Shown: in pieces, positions 26,710-36,057 of the stretch | Position numbering within the stretch: position 1 is the stretch's first letter | How the letters are laid out: every line of letters begins with the position of its first letter | Assembly (NCBI RefSeq): GCF_037120725.1 | Contig: NZ_JBBAXC010000009.1 | Span: 1-64,000 of the forward strand | DNA length: 64,000 nucleotides | DNA from: Bacillus spongiae | GTDB lineage: Bacteria > Bacillota > Bacilli > Bacillales > Bacillaceae_K | Direction of reading: 5' to 3' | The notes under the pieces: generated by a model | What the model was told of the DNA's origin: nothing | Database searches by the model: none | What the model saw: the letters and a program-made list of their open reading frames with translations, nothing else | Made by a program: the position numbers and the translations under genes

Positions 26710-27747
26710 TTAGTTGCTATATATTTTTATTGATTTCTGTGAATAACCATTTGGATATTTCCTTTGCCATCTCCATGAATCTTGGCACATATCCTCTATC
26801 CCTTTCCTTGCCCCCCACTTAAGGTCTTCCTTTGCTTTACTTACATCTGCATAGCATAATGCTGCATCTCCAGGACGCCTTTCTCCAATTGAATAAGGAA
26901 TCTTTATACCACTCACTTTTTCAAAAGCGGATATTACTTGAAGAACACTATATCCATTTCCCGTTCCTAAGTTATACGCCTCTATCCCATTAGTGTCTAT
27001 TATTTTCTCAAGTGCTTTTATATGCCCTTGAGCTAAATCAACAACATGAATATAATCTCTTACACCCGTTCCATCAACTGTTTTATAATCTGCTCCAAAT
27101 ACTTGAAGACTCTCAAGTTTTCCAACCGCTACTTGAGAAATATAAGGCATAAGATTATTAGGAATTCCAGTTGGATCTTCTCCGATTTCTCCACTTTCAT
27201 GCGCTCCTACTGGGTTAAAATACCGTAATAGTGCAATGCTCCAGTTATTATCTGACTTTACTAAATCACGCAATACTTCTTCGATCATATGTTTTGTTCT
27301 ACCATACGGATTCACCGGGTTAAGTGGGCTCTCTTCCAGTATTGGAACTTGGTCTGTTGCCCCGTAGACAGTTGCGGATGAACTGAATACTAAATTTTTC
27401 ACATCGTATTTTTTCATTACTTCACATAATGTCAACGTACTCATTATGTTTGTTTGATAATAAGTCAAAGGTAATTGAACCGATTCACCTACCGCCTTTA
27501 AGCCTGCAAAATGAATGACAGCTTCAATGTTGTGTTGGCTAAATATTTTTTCTAACTCTTGCTTATTTTGTATATCGGTTTTGTAGGAAATGATATTATG
27601 GCCTGTTATTTCACATACTCTTTCTAGCGCTTCCGGTTTACTATTCGAAAAATTGTCTACGACAACGATGTCATAGCCAGCTTTTATTAATTCAATGCAA
27701 GTATGTGTTCCAATATACCCTGCTCCTCCTGTAACAAGAATAGTCAT
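26710..27747 (-). CDS. galE: UDP-glucose 4-epimerase GalE
   Basis: A 345-residue short-chain dehydrogenase-type epimerase. The NAD site is MTILVTGGAGYIGTHT, and the catalytic residues are in FSSSATVYG (Ser/Thr) and YGRTKHMIE (Tyr-x3-Lys). It interconverts UDP-glucose and UDP-galactose and so supplies galactose donors to the glycosyltransferases around it. GAGGAGG precedes the ATG. B. subtilis keeps galE elsewhere, so its place inside the eps cluster is specific to this lineage (from memory). Confidence 0.93.
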   Translation of the reverse strand: MTILVTGGAGYIGTHTCIELIKAGYDIVVVDNFSNSKPEALERVCEITGHNIISYKTDIQNKQELEKIFSQHNIEAVIHFAGLKAVGESVQLPLTYYQTNIMSTLTLCEVMKKYDVKNLVFSSSATVYGATDQVPILEESPLNPVNPYGRTKHMIEEVLRDLVKSDNNWSIALLRYFNPVGAHESGEIGEDPTGIPNNLMPYISQVAVGKLESLQVFGADYKTVDGTGVRDYIHVVDLAQGHIKALEKIIDTNGIEAYNLGTGNGYSVLQVISAFEKVSGIKIPYSIGERRPGDAALCYADVSKAKEDLKWGARKGIEDMCQDSWRWQRKYPNGYSQKSIKIYSN

Positions 27748-27771
27748 CTTTTTCCTCCTCTACTTGATGTA

Positions 27772-28848
27772 CTACCAAACTAAATAATCACTATAATATA
27801 AAATAGCTAAACTAATCACATTTTCATAATAATAATAGAGAAAATAGCAAGTGATCAGTCCGAAATAAACAAGCGGCTGGTTATTTTTCTTAAATAGTAG
27901 AATAATCCAAGAAATAAGAATTAATTGATATAAACTAAAATAGAATGAAAACCTGGCAAAAATCCAGTTTTGCGTTGAAATGAGCATGAATACAAAACCA
28001 AGAAGTGCCATATTAACTATAATATTACTATGGGGCATTATTTCTTTCAACCTTTCTCTTCCAAGAAACGCAATCCCTAGTGGGACCATTTCAACTGCTA
28101 CACGAATAACATTTGCCCCTCCTTCAGCAAAGCTTTTATAATGCCCGTACTGAGTATCTTGGATGGCTGAAAATAAGAGAGAAGAAAATTGATCAAATCC
28201 AATTACGATAATAAGTGCAGAGAAAATGAGTATTATTGTAGACTTAGACCAAGCTTTTGTTCTTACTAAAAAATAGATTGGCAGCAATATTAATGCACTT
28301 AAATGAAACAAAGAGGCAATTATAATAATGAGGCTGTACTTAAAAAAATTTCCTTCAATTAAATATTTCGTTGCAGTAAATGTAATGGCAGCTGCAAGTA
28401 ATTGACGGATTCCATTCATTGAAACAAGAAATAGTCCCCCTGTAATATAAACATAGGCACTTAACTCAATCTTATTTGAATACTTATAAAAGACGAGAAA
28501 AATAAGTGTATTGGTCAAGAGTGCCGCAGTGAATACCATGATTTGCGGATCCTCAGATACATAATTTTTTAAGAGCATTTGTAAGACAGCAAAACCAATA
28601 TCTTTTTGCTCTAAAACAAAATCTACTGTGAAATCATTAATCATATATGCATGTTTATAAAAGTAAGTATCTCCAATACCACTCCTTAGACCTGAGACAA
28701 TAATAAGAGGCAATAAGGCAAATAAAAAGAAGAGCTTATTCGGTCTATTTGAAACAGTAGCATTTATAGTTGTTTGAGTTGTTGCTGCTACTCTGGCAAA
28801 CATAGAAAAAATATACACAAAAAAAAGATTAAACCATAATATTGTCAT
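27772..28848 (-). CDS. epsG: EpsG-family polysaccharide polymerase
   Basis: A 358-residue membrane protein with about ten hydrophobic segments. The motif VSGLRSGIGDTYFYKHAY near residues 54-71 is the EpsG/Wzy-like signature, and SMNGIRQLLAAAITF carries the second conserved Arg. The family joins repeat units outside the membrane. GGAGTGA precedes the ATG. It lies in the middle of the leftward cluster between a GT2 gene and galE. Confidence 0.88.
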   Translation of the reverse strand: MTILWFNLFFVYIFSMFARVAATTQTTINATVSNRPNKLFFLFALLPLIIVSGLRSGIGDTYFYKHAYMINDFTVDFVLEQKDIGFAVLQMLLKNYVSEDPQIMVFTAALLTNTLIFLVFYKYSNKIELSAYVYITGGLFLVSMNGIRQLLAAAITFTATKYLIEGNFFKYSLIIIIASLFHLSALILLPIYFLVRTKAWSKSTIILIFSALIIVIGFDQFSSLLFSAIQDTQYGHYKSFAEGGANVIRVAVEMVPLGIAFLGRERLKEIMPHSNIIVNMALLGFVFMLISTQNWIFARFSFYFSLYQLILISWIILLFKKNNQPLVYFGLITCYFLYYYYENVISLAILYYSDYLVW

Positions 28849-28874
28849 AAAATCACTCCAAAATAGGGGGCATA

Positions 28875-29765
28875 CTACCTAGTAGCCGTTCTGGTTTTCG
28901 TTGAAATATACAAATATAAGAGAAATCCTATTGGTAGTGCCATGATGGTTAATGCCTTATTTGGAGTTTCATTAAGAAAAGACCAATTTCTACTTAATAG
29001 ACTACTAGAGACATAGTGGATGGCTTGCCTAAATTTATACGACATACTAGCAAAAGGGAGTTTCATCAATTCTTTACGATAGAAGGAAAATCCTTTAGGG
29101 TTCTTTTTATATTGTTGCAACATGTTTAAAGAGGAGCCATCTGGTAAATATTCTACGCAACAAAGGACTTCATTCATTAACAACAGTTCATATTCTTTAT
29201 CTAACATATAGTATTTATAGGCAAGACCAACATATTTTTCATTCATAAAAATAGGGTAAGGATATTTTTTGGTTAACTCCGTTCGGTATACAAGCTTCTT
29301 ATCGCCTTTTACTCCATGTTCATTGTATAAGTCAAATAATGTAGACGCCTCTCTGTTTTTTGGTAATTTTGTTCCAATAATGTCACCATTAACATTTGCA
29401 TCTAACCCTATCATTCCACTCAATTTAGAACTTCCATACTCTTTCCAAAACGAGAGAATTTTTTCAACCGCATCACTCGGCATGTAGTCATCTGAATCAA
29501 TACAAACATTTAACTCAGTCGTAATAAGTTCGTATGCTGTATTATGTGCACCATGCATTCCTACATTTTCTTGCCAATGGTACACAATTTGTATTTCCTG
29601 TTCATTCACCCATTTTGTCACTAAATCCTTCGTGTTATCGGTCGAACCATCATCAATGATAAGCCAGATGAAATTTTTGTTCGTTTGTTGTTTTAGGCTT
29701 TCATAGCATTTATGTAGACAATAGGCCCGGTTATATGTTGGTGTAAAAACGGTAAGCTGTTTCAT
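28875..29765 (-). CDS. glycosyltransferase family 2
   Basis: A 296-residue GT-A enzyme. It has TVFTPTYNRAYCLHKCYESL, LIIDDGSTDNTKDLV, a changed ENVGMHGAHNTAYE acceptor motif and the metal site CIDSDDYMP. The C-terminal helix (about residues 272-290) is hydrophobic and may dock the enzyme on the membrane. It occupies the area where epsE sits in B. subtilis but does not look like a simple EpsE orthologue, so no symbol is given. ATGA overlap with the end of epsF shows translational coupling. Confidence 0.85.
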   Translation of the reverse strand: MKQLTVFTPTYNRAYCLHKCYESLKQQTNKNFIWLIIDDGSTDNTKDLVTKWVNEQEIQIVYHWQENVGMHGAHNTAYELITTELNVCIDSDDYMPSDAVEKILSFWKEYGSSKLSGMIGLDANVNGDIIGTKLPKNREASTLFDLYNEHGVKGDKKLVYRTELTKKYPYPIFMNEKYVGLAYKYYMLDKEYELLLMNEVLCCVEYLPDGSSLNMLQQYKKNPKGFSFYRKELMKLPFASMSYKFRQAIHYVSSSLLSRNWSFLNETPNKALTIMALPIGFLLYLYISTKTRTATR

Positions 29766-30880
29766 ATTACTTCTCCTCCTAAGGAAAGATATGATTTCTC
29801 AGTGGAGGCAGCTGTTTTTTGGATATCGTATCCATTATGAATTAACGCTGCTAGTGCCGATACTCTTGGTATTTGATTTTGGGATGCATGAATCAGTTTT
29901 TGTACCCATGCTTTTTCATCTTCAATTGATATGTAATGAATGAGCTGCATCCCCATGTCTACTTCGCTTGTAATTGTGTCAGAAATATAACAAGGTAACC
30001 CTGCACCTTGTGCTTCAATTAACGTAAGAGGCAGACCTTCGTATAACGAGGGAAAAACAAAAAGATCAAATGCTTGTAATAAAGACGGAATATCATCTCT
30101 TACACCTAGAAGCATCACTTTATTCTCTAACCCTAACTCTCTTACTTTTTCGTTAATCACCTTCTTTAAAGGTCCATCTCCTGCTAGTACTAATATAGAG
30201 TCAGGTTGAGACAAAGTGAATTCCTTAAATATATTAAGTAAAAACAAATGATTTTTCGGTTGGCTAAACCTGCCGACATGTCCTAACACAAAAGTAGATT
30301 CGCCAATTTTCAAATTCGTTCTTATTTGAGTCCTTATATTTGAGGAAAACGAAAATTTATTACATTCAATTCCATTTTTTATAACACTCACATCTCTACC
30401 CTTACTACCAAACAACCAAGAGCCAGCCGCCCTAGAACAAGCAAATAGATTCGTAGCATTCGAATGAATTTGTTTCCCTATTATCCATTTATACAGCCTT
30501 GGTGCTATCCGCCCTTCACTTTGAGTACTATGACTATGGGCAATTCTCACAGGAATATGATTTTTTTTGGCTGATTTTAATACTAAACCACTCATTTTAT
30601 CCATGTGAGAGTGAATAACTCGATAAGAAGTGTGCTGTTTAAAAAAGGTATCTAAAGCTTTCACATACCCGAAGTGACCTACATCAGTCACATATGGTAC
30701 CCGATATACCTTTCCCCCCATTTTAATGATTTCTTGATCAAACACTCCCTCTTTACAAGTTAAGAAATCAAATTGAACCTTTGTTCTATCTATATTCCGA
30801 TACAGGTTCATTATTAACGTTTCCGCACCACCGCGATTCATATTTACTACTACATGAAGAATTCTTAATGGACTCCCCAT
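29762..30880 (-). CDS. epsF: glycosyltransferase EpsF (family 4)
   Basis: A 372-residue GT-B enzyme starting PLRILHVVVNMNRGGAETLI, close to the EpsF start known from B. subtilis. It has RIAHSHSTQSEG, VLGHVGRFSQPKNHLF and PSLYEGLPLTLIEAQGAG. It transfers a sugar to the lipid-linked intermediate in the cytoplasm. GGAGGTG precedes the ATG. The gene overlaps the end of epsD by 16 nt. Confidence 0.88.
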   Translation of the reverse strand: MGSPLRILHVVVNMNRGGAETLIMNLYRNIDRTKVQFDFLTCKEGVFDQEIIKMGGKVYRVPYVTDVGHFGYVKALDTFFKQHTSYRVIHSHMDKMSGLVLKSAKKNHIPVRIAHSHSTQSEGRIAPRLYKWIIGKQIHSNATNLFACSRAAGSWLFGSKGRDVSVIKNGIECNKFSFSSNIRTQIRTNLKIGESTFVLGHVGRFSQPKNHLFLLNIFKEFTLSQPDSILVLAGDGPLKKVINEKVRELGLENKVMLLGVRDDIPSLLQAFDLFVFPSLYEGLPLTLIEAQGAGLPCYISDTITSEVDMGMQLIHYISIEDEKAWVQKLIHASQNQIPRVSALAALIHNGYDIQKTAASTEKSYLSLGGEVI

Positions 30881-32016
30881 TGCTTCACCTCCGTTCCATC
30901 CATATAATGCTTGTAAATCGTACTTTTTTGATGAAGAATTTTGTCTATACTATATTTACTTGTTATCATTTTTCTGCCGTTCATTCCAAATTGTTCTCTT
31001 ATTTCCTTTTTTAAATAGAGCAGCTTAATTTTATTTGACCATTCTGTTATATTGGCCGGATCGAGTACCCATCCATTTCGGTTATTTAACACTAATTCTC
31101 GGTGCCCACGATTATCACTCGCTACCACCGGCAATCCACTTGCCATTGCTTCAAGAACATTAACAGGTAACCCTTCTCTAAGACTCGATGCTACTGCAAC
31201 ATCACACATTGGCATAATCGATGGAAGATTTTCTTGATAACCTAGAAATTCTACTAAGTGACCCACGCCTAATGACTCAGCTAATTCCTCACATTGTTTT
31301 TGTAATGTTCCTTTACCGGCTAGTAGTAATTTAATATTAGGAATCTCTTCCTTGAGAAGCGCTAATGCATGGATAAGCACTTGTTGGTTTTTGTTACGAT
31401 TAAATTCCGCTGCATAAAATAACAAAAAGTCATCTGGTTTATAACCAAATGACTTTTTCATTTTATTTTTTTCCACTTCTGATACTGGCTTGAATTTGTG
31501 CTGATTAACTCCTACCCCGTGAACATGCTCAATTTTCTTTGCCTTTAATTTTTGCTGAGCTAATGCAAAATCTTCCTCATTAATCGTAATTAAACAATCG
31601 GTATAGTAAGCTAACATCTTCTCTAATGGATAGTAAGCCAACCAGTTAATAATCGGTGCTCCCTTACAAAAGTGAAAACCATGAGCGGTGTAAAGAACTT
31701 TCGTGCCATTTTTTCGAGCTGTTCTTGCTGCTAAACGTGCAAGCACCCCTCCGACTGGGGTATGACAATGTATGATTTTATAGTTCTGTTCATTCATAAT
31801 TTTTTTTAACTCATAATACGCTTGAATGTTTTTCACCCGAAAAGGCGATCGCTGAATCGAGAGGTTGTACTTCTTATCAACATAGGGGAGCTCCATGTCA
31901 CCAGATGCTGCTAGATGAACTTCCCACCCTTGCTCTTTAAACCACTTCATATAAGGTAAATGAAATGCTTTAAAATGGAAATCAACCGTCGCACAGAATA
32001 AAACCGAATTTCTCAT
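30865..32016 (-). CDS. epsD: glycosyltransferase EpsD (family 4)
   Basis: A 383-residue GT-B enzyme. RNSVLFCATVDFHFKAFHLP is nearly the EpsD N-terminus of B. subtilis. It also has YTAHGFHFCKGAP, FLLFYAAEFNRNKNQQVLI, and SSLREGLPVNVLEAMASG in the donor site. It is thought to act early in building the repeat. Starts GTG 32025, ATG 32019 and ATG 32016 are close together; AAAGGTGAT fits ATG 32016 best. It follows epsC with a short gap. Confidence 0.88.
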   Translation of the reverse strand: MRNSVLFCATVDFHFKAFHLPYMKWFKEQGWEVHLAASGDMELPYVDKKYNLSIQRSPFRVKNIQAYYELKKIMNEQNYKIIHCHTPVGGVLARLAARTARKNGTKVLYTAHGFHFCKGAPIINWLAYYPLEKMLAYYTDCLITINEEDFALAQQKLKAKKIEHVHGVGVNQHKFKPVSEVEKNKMKKSFGYKPDDFLLFYAAEFNRNKNQQVLIHALALLKEEIPNIKLLLAGKGTLQKQCEELAESLGVGHLVEFLGYQENLPSIMPMCDVAVASSLREGLPVNVLEAMASGLPVVASDNRGHRELVLNNRNGWVLDPANITEWSNKIKLLYLKKEIREQFGMNGRKMITSKYSIDKILHQKSTIYKHYMDGTEVKQWGVH

Positions 32017-32091
32017 CATTATCACCTTTTATTATTATTCTACATTTAAAACGAAATGAATAACTGAGTAGTACTTTGTAAGAAAACCTCA

Positions 32092-33921
32092 TTAACTTGA
32101 AATAGACATGGATGGTTTAACGACTCTTACGTCCTTCGCATTTGCTAATTCCACTAGTTTCTTGCGTAATGTATCTCGCTCTAATTCTAAAAATGTATTG
32201 ATAATTTCATTAATTTCATCTAAATAGAGATTGGCTGTTTTACCTATATAGATATTTTGATAAATTTGTTCCTCATGCTTTTCTTCATCTACTAGAAGTT
32301 CTTCATATAATTTTTCTCCTGGTCTTACACCAGTGTACTCTATCCCTATTTCTTCTATTGAATTACCCGATAACTTAATTACATTTTTAGCTAGGTCAAC
32401 AATCTTTACCGGATCACCCATGTCTAAAACAAAGATTTCTCCTCCTTTAGCAAGAGCTCCAGCTTGAATAACAAGTCTTGACGCTTCTGGAATGGTCATA
32501 AAGAAACGAACCATATCAGGATGAGTAACAGTAACAGGGCCACCTTTCTCAATTTGCTTTTTGAACAAAGGAATTACACTCCCTCTGCTTCCAAGTACAT
32601 TTCCAAACCGTACCGCAACGAACTTTGTTTGGCTGCTCTGATCCATACTTTGAATGACCATTTCTGATAATCTTTTTGTTGCCCCCATAACACTTGTAGG
32701 GTTCACTGCTTTGTCTGACGAAATCATGACGAATGTTTTAACCCCACTCCAACTTGAAGCTTTTGCAATATTTGTTGTACCTATAAGATTATTCTTTACC
32801 GCTTCTTCTGGGTTTCGTTCCATTAACGGGACATGTTTATGAGCAGCTGCATGATATACAACATCCGGTGTAAATTCGTTCATGACTATAAGCATACGCT
32901 TTTCATCCTGAAGGTCTGCAATGACTGGAATCAGTTCAATCTCTTGATCACCGAATGCTTCCTTTAATTCCATTTCAATAGAGTATATGCTATTTTCTCC
33001 GTGCCCAAGTAAAATTAATTTCTTAGGGTGAAATTTAGCAATTTGTCGAGAGATTTCTGAACCAATTGACCCGCCTGCACCAGAAACAAGAACCGTTTTA
33101 TCCGTTATATATTCTGAAATTCTCGTAATATCGATTTCGACAGGATCCCTCCCTAACAAATCCTCTACTTGTACATCTCGGAACTGATTAACAGAAACTT
33201 TCCCTGTCACAAGATGTTCTAGCATCGGAAGTGTTTGCGTTTTAACGGTCGTTTTCGCACATTCTTGAAAAATTACTGTTAATTCTTTCTTACTTAAGGA
33301 TGGAATGGCAATAATAATGTGCTCAATATTTAAATTTGTGACAACATTTTCTATTGATTCGACCCCACCAACAACAGGTATCCCTAGTATATCTAATTTT
33401 TGTTTTTTAACACTGTCATCAATGAAAGCAACTGGATGTAAGTCTCCTTCATTATTTAAAAGCTGCCTTGCCACCATAGTTCCTGCTGAACCAGCACCAA
33501 TTATTAAGGTTTTTTTTCGATTGTCGTCATTTGACATAAACGTGTCCCTATACATTCTCCAAACAAATCTTGATCCCCCTATTAACAATAAATGAAGCAT
33601 CCATGTTACAGCATAAAGTCTTACATGAATGGTTTGAAATAAGATTTGTTGGATGACAACTACCGATAAGATAGAATAAGTAACAATTTTTAAGATGACT
33701 AACAATTCCCCGATACTAGCATATTGCCAAGCCTTTCTATAAAGTTTAAATAATAGTGAATATAGATGGTGACTGGCAATTAACGTAAGGGACGTAATGA
33801 AAATGGGAAGCGTAAGTACTTGGTATGTAGAACTCACTAACATTTTACTAAGAAATATAGCCGTTAAGACAATGCTCGAATCAATTACTATAAATAGGGA
33901 TACTCTTTGCCGGAAGGTCAT
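32092..33921 (-). CDS. epsC: UDP-sugar 4,6-dehydratase/epimerase EpsC
   Basis: A 609-residue membrane-bound CapD/FlaA1-type enzyme. Four hydrophobic segments (about 1-115) precede a first Rossmann domain (IIGAGSAGTMVARQ) and the catalytic one (VSGAGGSIGSEISRQ). The active-site SSDKAVNPTSVMGATKR keeps Lys in place of the usual Tyr-x3-Lys, as is normal for this family. It converts UDP-GlcNAc to the 4-keto-6-deoxy sugar used by EpsN. GAGAGG lies about 9 nt before the ATG. A 363-nt gap with a structured RNA separates it from epsB. Confidence 0.92.
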   Translation of the reverse strand: MTFRQRVSLFIVIDSSIVLTAIFLSKMLVSSTYQVLTLPIFITSLTLIASHHLYSLLFKLYRKAWQYASIGELLVILKIVTYSILSVVVIQQILFQTIHVRLYAVTWMLHLLLIGGSRFVWRMYRDTFMSNDDNRKKTLIIGAGSAGTMVARQLLNNEGDLHPVAFIDDSVKKQKLDILGIPVVGGVESIENVVTNLNIEHIIIAIPSLSKKELTVIFQECAKTTVKTQTLPMLEHLVTGKVSVNQFRDVQVEDLLGRDPVEIDITRISEYITDKTVLVSGAGGSIGSEISRQIAKFHPKKLILLGHGENSIYSIEMELKEAFGDQEIELIPVIADLQDEKRMLIVMNEFTPDVVYHAAAHKHVPLMERNPEEAVKNNLIGTTNIAKASSWSGVKTFVMISSDKAVNPTSVMGATKRLSEMVIQSMDQSSQTKFVAVRFGNVLGSRGSVIPLFKKQIEKGGPVTVTHPDMVRFFMTIPEASRLVIQAGALAKGGEIFVLDMGDPVKIVDLAKNVIKLSGNSIEEIGIEYTGVRPGEKLYEELLVDEEKHEEQIYQNIYIGKTANLYLDEINEIINTFLELERDTLRKKLVELANAKDVRVVKPSMSISS

Positions 33922-34284
33922 GATACGCCGCCTCTCTTTATACCATTCTTTTTTCTAATAATGAATTTAATTTTTTAAAAAAGGACCATCATTTAATTGA
34001 ATACTGTTTAAAATCAACCTTTAACTCATCATCTCCTTAAGCATATTCAACGTTCTTATGTACCAGGATTTCATGTGAAGAAAATCTGACACATAAAAAC
34101 ATGAATAAAAGGGCATCTAACCCCTCCTCACTCCACACTATCGACGACTAGCGTCTAAGGTTATTTAAACCCACAGCATGATCGAGTACCCCCTTTTGTA
34201 TAGGCAAGGAGACATCACCTAGCACTAATGGTTCATTCAACAGAAATAAAAGTTCTTTAAAGTGAACGTAGTATTTAAAATTTT
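33922..34284. other. epsB-epsC spacer
   Basis: This 363-nt gap in an otherwise packed operon contains the probable EAR RNA (34095-34225) and little else. A 31-codon frame (34021-34116) with GAGGAGGGG before its ATG is embedded in the 3' flank of the RNA and is probably incidental. A GTTCTTT heptamer occurs at 34252-34258. Confidence 0.6.
34095..34225 (-). ncRNA. probable EAR (eps-associated RNA, processive antitermination element)
   Basis: The long epsB-epsC gap is exactly where the EAR element sits in Bacillales eps operons. The minus strand can fold into two local hairpins, GGTT-loop-AACC (34159-34171) and GACG-CTAGT-CGTC (34143-34155). Closing pairing of AAAAGGG (34191-34197) with CCCTTTT (34107-34113) encloses them. 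EAR lets RNA polymerase read through terminators further down the operon. I identify it by place and foldability, not by a covariance-model search. Confidence 0.65.
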
Positions 34285-34944
34285 TTATTGATGATTTAAA
34301 ATTGTCCCTACAACATTTGCATGAGCAAAGCTTAGGATTTTTTTCGCATCTATTGCTTTCTCGAGCTTTGTTTTACCGGGAGAAAGAATAAGGATCACGC
34401 CATCGCATTGATTAGCTAATAGTTTTGTGTCCGTATTATTTAAAATAGAAGGAGCATTAATAATAATTTTATCGTAAGGTGTAAGCTTTGTTTCCATAAT
34501 TGTTTTCCAAGACTTTAACCCAAATAGCTCTGTTGAAATAAAGGGAATCTGTCCACTTGTCATTACTTCAAGACGCGCTATTTCCGTTTGATGGATTGCT
34601 TGTTCTAAATCACATTTTCCTAACAAAACATCAGTAAGCCCTAATTCATTCGATAGATAAAATAATGAGTGAAGTGATGGTTGCTTTATATTAGCATCAA
34701 TTAATAATACTTTTTTTTTATCCTGAACAATGGATATTGCTAGATTGACAGCAGTTGTTGTCAATTTTTCTTCTGAATTATCTGGCGATGTAATTAACAG
34801 CGTTTTACATCCTTCCCCCTTAGGGGAAAATTGGATATTTGTTCGTATTGCTTTAAATTGTTCAGATATGAGCGATTCTGGGTGATGATCTGTAATTAAA
34901 TTACCTGTATTAATTTCTATTTTCTTACGATTCTTTAGAGCCAA
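34285..34944 (-). CDS. epsB: EpsB-like tyrosine-kinase homologue with degenerate active site
   Basis: A 219-residue protein with the fold of bacterial tyrosine kinases (CapB/EpsB): EQFKAIRTNIQFS, then TLLITSPDNSEEKLTTTAVN where active kinases have GEGKST. Walker A' reads LLIDANIKQP (usual LLIDADLRKP), and Walker B reads IIINAPS with Asn163 for the usual Asp. The C-terminus ends ILNHQ without a tyrosine cluster. All three nucleotide motifs and the substrate tail are lost, so it is probably a pseudokinase that still binds EpsA (inference). The start is TTG 34944 after GGGGGGAG; it overlaps epsA by 20 nt. Confidence 0.85.
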   Translation of the reverse strand: MALKNRKKIEINTGNLITDHHPESLISEQFKAIRTNIQFSPKGEGCKTLLITSPDNSEEKLTTTAVNLAISIVQDKKKVLLIDANIKQPSLHSLFYLSNELGLTDVLLGKCDLEQAIHQTEIARLEVMTSGQIPFISTELFGLKSWKTIMETKLTPYDKIIINAPSILNNTDTKLLANQCDGVILILSPGKTKLEKAIDAKKILSFAHANVVGTILNHQ

Positions 34945-35635
34945 TGGTCTCCCCCCTATAGTTCATATTAAATCCTTTTCTTTTTCTTCTAGATAATTTG
35001 CTCCTTGGAATTTTTGATACTGTTCCTAAAACGGGATACCCTAGCCATTCCTCTACTTCCATCTCTGTTTTTATTGAACTGTCGAGCGAATTTAATAATA
35101 AGACCAAACCAATACTTACAATTAAACCGAAAATAAATCCTAAGATAATCATTCGATTTGGATTTGAACTAATTGGAAGGGTAAATTCAGCCTGTGCCAA
35201 TAGTTGAATGTTTTCAAAATTTAAGATACTACTAATTTTTTCTTTTGTAATTTGTGCAGTTGTGTTGACGATATTAATGGCTAACTCTGGATTGGCATCT
35301 ATTGCAGCGATTTCAACAACTTGTGAACCATCTATGACATTTACATTTAATTGATTAGATAATGTCCCAGCAGAACGATTTAATTGCAAATCCTCACTTA
35401 CTTTTTCCAATACTTCACGCGATTTAATCATAACCATTATGGTCTTCATGTTTTCCGGATCAGTCTTAACAATGATACGGGTCGAAGCTTTGTAAAGAGT
35501 GGTATTATTTAATGTACTATAAAAATAACCTATCGAAGTGAAAACCATTGTAATGACCACTATAATCCAAAGACGCCTTTTTAACATATCCAGTATTTCT
35601 TTTATATCTATTTCTCTCTCTCCATTTTTCCCCAT
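34925..35635 (-). CDS. epsA: EpsA-like chain-length/kinase-modulator protein
   Basis: A 236-residue Wzz-family membrane protein. A first membrane helix (about 21-42, RRLWIIVVITMVFTSIGYFY) and a second (about 181-205, RMIILGFIFGLIVSIGLVLL) flank an extracytoplasmic domain with the conserved KASTRIIVKTDP start. The basic cytoplasmic tail normally activates EpsB and controls polymer length. The ATG at 35635 has a rather distant GGGAGGGG site. It is the first gene of the eps cluster. Confidence 0.9.
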   Translation of the reverse strand: MGKNGEREIDIKEILDMLKRRLWIIVVITMVFTSIGYFYSTLNNTTLYKASTRIIVKTDPENMKTIMVMIKSREVLEKVSEDLQLNRSAGTLSNQLNVNVIDGSQVVEIAAIDANPELAINIVNTTAQITKEKISSILNFENIQLLAQAEFTLPISSNPNRMIILGFIFGLIVSIGLVLLLNSLDSSIKTEMEVEEWLGYPVLGTVSKIPRSKLSRRKRKGFNMNYRGETIGSKES

Positions 35636-36017
35636 TCTATATCTCTTCCCCTCCCTGTATCTCGATTGTGAGTTTGAAAAATGAGCTGATCATAAATCTT
35701 TATGTCTTTTTAGAAATCATATAAAAGGATATATCACTTAATCTATTCTCATTCTATAGAGAGAATGCCAAATGATTTCCCTCTATCATTTTTCTCGTCT
35801 CAATCATATTAAACCTTCATATTTGCTATAGGTATAGAGATGGAGCATTTCCCATTAAAAGGTATTGCTGTTCTTTATAATGAATTATTTTGTTCTATAT
35901 TACTCTATTCTTAGTTTAGTATGCAACACATATTTTAAATTTCACAATTTTTTAAAAAACATTTTTTGACATATTTTTGTCGAAAAATTGTATTTTTTAG
36001 AATTAGACAACCCAAAA
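35636..36017. promoter_or_regulatory. upstream region of the eps cluster with SinR-box-like motifs
   Basis: This about 380-nt gene-free stretch must hold the eps promoter on the minus strand. It contains GTTCTTT (35870-35876), a near match GTTCTAT (35892-35898) and an imperfect dyad ATTCTATAGAGAGAAT (35751-35766). A possible TTGGCA -35 overlaps the last dyad, but no convincing -10 follows. Repression by a SinR-like protein is plausible from the cluster type, but the motif evidence is modest. Confidence 0.35.
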
Positions 36018-36055
36018 ATAAAAAACCACATACCGTTATGGTATGTGATTTTCTT
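36018..36055 (-). terminator. terminator of the DUF4064 gene
   Basis: AAAAACCACATACC and GGTATGTGATTTTC pair around a 4-nt loop, with T-runs on both strands. It separates the DUF4064 gene from the eps promoter region. Confidence 0.8.
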
Positions 36056-36057
36056 TT

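Noticed and set aside
34021..34116. 31-codon minus-strand frame with a very good ribosome-like site (GAGGAGGGG) before its ATG
   Set aside because: The site lies in the 3' part of the probable EAR RNA, where the G-rich strand is better explained by RNA pairing. The peptide has no recognisable pattern.
34252..34258. Single GTTCTTT heptamers at 34252, 36875, 42167, 42924 and elsewhere as SinR sites
   Set aside because: About twenty single matches are expected by chance in 64 kb of this composition. Only the dyad cluster at 13.2 kb stands out.
34153..34284. epsB frame stays open for about 40 codons past its stop codon
   Set aside because: This stretch is the start of the spacer and structured RNA. 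Open frames of this length are not rare, and the peptide does not resemble a kinase tail.
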